Source: an uncultured Candidatus Melainabacteria bacterium (GTDB lineage Bacteria; Cyanobacteriota; Vampirovibrionia; Gastranaerophilales; Gastranaerophilaceae). Taken from it: a DNA stretch of 64,000 nt. Below, one piece after another: positions 61,966 to 64,000 of the stretch. The notes under the pieces were generated by a model. The model did no database searches. It was not told where the DNA came from and saw nothing but the letters and a program-made list of their open reading frames with translations. Where the stretch lies: NCBI GenBank assembly GCA_947525005.1, contig CANNUY010000007.1, forward strand, positions 1 through 64,000. The letters are read 5' to 3'. Position numbers and translations under genes: made by a program. Each line of letters starts with the position of its first letter. Positions within the stretch are counted from its first letter, which is position 1.

Positions 61966-62520
61966 ATGATTACAAAATATTTAGATGAAGAAGTAAAGTA
62001 TATAGGTTCACAATTAGCACCTCATTGGATTTATAAAAACTATAAATTGCAAGGTGATGCAATAGTAGCGTTTTGTGGAGAATGTGAAGTTAAACTTACA
62101 GAAATGGTTGACATTGAAGACGTTATAAATAATGAACCTATTTATAGTAAGTATATGTTGAGTTTTATCACTGAACAATTTAATGTTAATCTTGTTGAAG
62201 GTGTATTCAGACAAAGATTATTGATTTGTATAATCAAGGAAGAACTAGAAAAACGAGGAATTTTTGTTGTTAGAAAAGGCGATGATTTAATGATTGATAA
62301 CAAAAAATTGTCAGTTTCTATTGCAACAAAATCACAAACCTCTATTCTCATTCACACAGGTTTGAACATTGATTCAACTGGCGCTCCAGTTTGTGCATCA
62401 GGTTTGACAAGTGAATTAGGAATAGTTGATATAAGAGAATTTGCAAAAACAATTATGAAACGATATTCAGATGAATTAGATGATATTGTTCTTGCTAGTA
62501 CAAAAGTGCGTGGAGTATAA
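61966..62520 (+). CDS. DUF366-like protein
   Basis: 184 aa. Sequence such as GSQLAPHWIYKNYKLQGDAIVAFCGECEV and SVSIATKSQTSILIHTGLNIDSTGAPV matches my memory of DUF366, a small soluble family found mostly in archaea and scattered bacteria. It begins immediately after queC (3 bases) and is co-transcribed, so a link to deazaguanine or tRNA modification is plausible. I used the ATG; a TTG two codons earlier overlaps queC. Confidence 0.7.
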   Translation: MITKYLDEEVKYIGSQLAPHWIYKNYKLQGDAIVAFCGECEVKLTEMVDIEDVINNEPIYSKYMLSFITEQFNVNLVEGVFRQRLLICIIKEELEKRGIFVVRKGDDLMIDNKKLSVSIATKSQTSILIHTGLNIDSTGAPVCASGLTSELGIVDIREFAKTIMKRYSDELDDIVLASTKVRGV

Positions 62521-62522
62521 AA

Positions 62523-63086
62523 ATGAGTCAATATTATAAAAAATATATGAAAAAAAGAGAAGAAGAAAAGCCGAGTTATGCAAAGTTGTTTGTTGGTGCA
62601 TTTTTGTTAATGGCTGTATTCTTTATAATTGTAGCAACACATTTAACTCTTAGTGTTGATACAACTATTGGTGAAAATGATGAAGGTGATATAAAAGAAT
62701 CAGGATTAGGTGTTAAACACCTGATTGATAGTCGTCTTAGACTTATACAGATGGAAGATAATGGAAGTTTGTCTGTAAATGAAGTAAAGAAAAATACAAT
62801 AGATAATTATAATAAAAAGATAGAAACATCTACTGATGACTCTTATAAAGGTCAATATCAGCAGTCTTATGGCTATAATCAAACACAACAAACTCAACCT
62901 TATAGCCAAACATATTCAAATGCTCAAAAATCAGTGAGTGTTCCTAGTGCTACCCCAAAACAGACTACTCAATCAAAAACAGTTTTTGTTCCAGCGCAGG
63001 CTACACACACATCAGCATCAAAACCTGTTAGTTCGACTCCGTCATATCAGGTTCAAAAGAACTTAGCACCTACAGGAATGAATTAA
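62523..63086 (+). CDS. Single-pass membrane protein with Gln/Ser/Thr-rich tail
   Basis: 187 aa. Basic cytoplasmic N-terminus, one transmembrane helix (~20-43), then a hydrophilic region that becomes a low-complexity Q/Y/S/T/P-rich tail (~105-187). It follows the DUF366-like gene by two bases and precedes tatD by one. Possibly a cell-envelope spacer protein; no family recognised. Confidence 0.7.
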   Translation: MSQYYKKYMKKREEEKPSYAKLFVGAFLLMAVFFIIVATHLTLSVDTTIGENDEGDIKESGLGVKHLIDSRLRLIQMEDNGSLSVNEVKKNTIDNYNKKIETSTDDSYKGQYQQSYGYNQTQQTQPYSQTYSNAQKSVSVPSATPKQTTQSKTVFVPAQATHTSASKPVSSTPSYQVQKNLAPTGMN

Positions 63087-63087
63087 G

Positions 63088-63846
63088 ATGAGTTATTTGA
63101 TTGATACACACGCACATCTCGATATGTATGAAGACTGGGATGTGATTATAAAGAATGCAAAAGAAAACGGGATTAAAAAGATTATTATTCCTGCTGTTGA
63201 AACTGAATATTTTCAAAAGATTTTAGATATTGCAAATTCTTATGAAGATGTTTATTGTATGATGGGAATTTTCCCTACTGAAGCAAAAAACTGGCATGAT
63301 GGAATTTTAGAGGATATAAAAGAGCTTGCTAAGAATAAAAAAGTTGTTTCTATTGGTGAAATTGGACTTGATTATTATTGGGATAAGAGTTTTGTTGACG
63401 AACAAAAAGATATTTTTATAAAACAGGTTAAGTTGGCAAATGAATTGGGATTGCCGATTGAAATACACGATAGAGAGGCTCATAAAGACGTTTTTGATAT
63501 TTTGGTTGAATATAATAAGACCTCTGATGTTGTTTTTCATTGTTTTTCAGGGAGTGTTGAGTTTGCAAGAGAATGTTTAAAACAGGGTTGGTATATAGCA
63601 TTAGGTGGTGTTGTAACCTTTAAAAATGCTGTTAAAACAAAAGAAGTTGCAAAAGATGTACCACTTGATAGATTGATGTTAGAAACTGATTCACCTTATT
63701 TGACTCCAGTTCCTTTTAGAGGAAAAGAAAACCAACCTGCTTATGTTCGATATGTTGCAGATGAGATTGCAAAACTTAAGGGCATTGATGTTAAAGAGGT
63801 TATTGAGGCAACGACAAAGAACGCAGAAATGGTTTTTGGAATATAA
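63088..63846 (+). CDS. tatD: TatD-family metal-dependent hydrolase
   Basis: 252 aa. TIM-barrel nuclease: IDTHAHLD (metal His pair), GEIGLDYYWD, LPIEIHDREAHKD, FHCFSGS and LETDSPYLTP are all in place. Family members are 3'-5' DNA exonucleases or D-aminoacyl/RNA-processing enzymes. The usual H-x-R after LPIEIH is HDRE rather than HxRD, a small variation. Last complete gene of the run that begins at the HEAT protein. Confidence 0.93.
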   Translation: MSYLIDTHAHLDMYEDWDVIIKNAKENGIKKIIIPAVETEYFQKILDIANSYEDVYCMMGIFPTEAKNWHDGILEDIKELAKNKKVVSIGEIGLDYYWDKSFVDEQKDIFIKQVKLANELGLPIEIHDREAHKDVFDILVEYNKTSDVVFHCFSGSVEFARECLKQGWYIALGGVVTFKNAVKTKEVAKDVPLDRLMLETDSPYLTPVPFRGKENQPAYVRYVADEIAKLKGIDVKEVIEATTKNAEMVFGI

Positions 63847-63887
63847 TTAGTGGGTACGGTTAATAAAGTTTTTGGGACTTAATAGTT

Positions 63888-64000
63888 ATGGCAAAAGAAA
63901 GACTTGATAAAATTTTAGTAGATTTAGGGTACTTTGAAACAAAAAGTAAGGCTTCTGCATCTATTTTAGCAGGTCAGGTTAAGGTCAATGATGAGGTTAT
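63888..64000 (+). CDS. tlyA: TlyA-family rRNA methyltransferase, start only
   Basis: 37 codons before the window ends. AKERLDKILVDLGYFETKSKA followed by ILAGQVKVNDE is the S4 RNA-binding domain that opens TlyA (16S/23S rRNA 2'-O-methyltransferase, hemolysin A-like). The SAM domain lies outside the window. Confidence 0.82.
   Translation, partial: MAKERLDKILVDLGYFETKSKASASILAGQVKVNDEV

Overview
The window is AT-rich and gene-dense. It looks like a chromosome segment of a gut Gastranaerophilales-type bacterium (Vampirovibrionia/Melainabacteria, the non-photosynthetic sister group of Cyanobacteria). This is inferred from the low GC, the SLH-domain envelope protein, TamB/MCE/TolC outer-membrane genes, scattered flagellar genes, a protein starting MGLAASQAR, and several Asn-rich proteins of a style I associate with that lineage. 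No database search was possible.

Layout. 1-3200: 3' end of a 5S rRNA, a terminator, then an AbiL-like pair (AAA ATPase plus RloB nuclease-like protein) and a membrane protein. 3266-9258: two lineage-type proteins, NAD-type isocitrate dehydrogenase, RsmD, a HEAT-like protein and a possible acetyltransferase. 9401-17380: gapA, a two-component system divergent from an envelope glycosylation cluster (ArnC-like, ArnT-like, YdjC deacetylase, GtrA). 17457-23900: a large HExxH protein, an SLH protein, the MGLAASQ protein, RNase HII. 23969-32567: alaS, TolC, a Na+/H+ antiporter, a TrmB regulator and three phospholipid acyltransferases (two PlsC, one PlsY). 32676-39762: a small protein under an operator array, pepA, tyrA, an OmpA-like protein, an MCE protein, aspS and a third HExxH protein. 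40325-42349: FlgG/FlgF-like and FliK-like flagellar genes. 42632-45793: a decayed mobile element next to tRNA-Arg, with phage-tail gene remnants, an integrase stump, duplicated small secreted-protein genes and tandem structured repeats. 45973-56351: parvulin PPIase, a 1464-aa TamB/AsmA-like protein, a TPR protein, pheA, a dicarboxylate symporter, rpsO, a Lys/Orn/Arg decarboxylase. 56540-64000: a 1219-aa peptidoglycan hydrolase with EF-hands, then HEAT, queC, DUF366-like, a membrane protein, tatD and the start of tlyA.

The strongest candidates for something undescribed are: (1) three HExxH proteins, with several smaller proteins, that share a short N-terminal code (an F-x-G type motif and/or D-T-V-E-[LIF]-S) and lack classical signal peptides; (2) a three-site palindromic operator array (AAGTGT-N7-ACACTT) controlling an 85-aa protein of the same style; (3) a set of five genes that appear to be leaderless (-10 box, six bases, start codon); (4) the small secreted-protein cassette inside the phage remnant beside tRNA-Arg.
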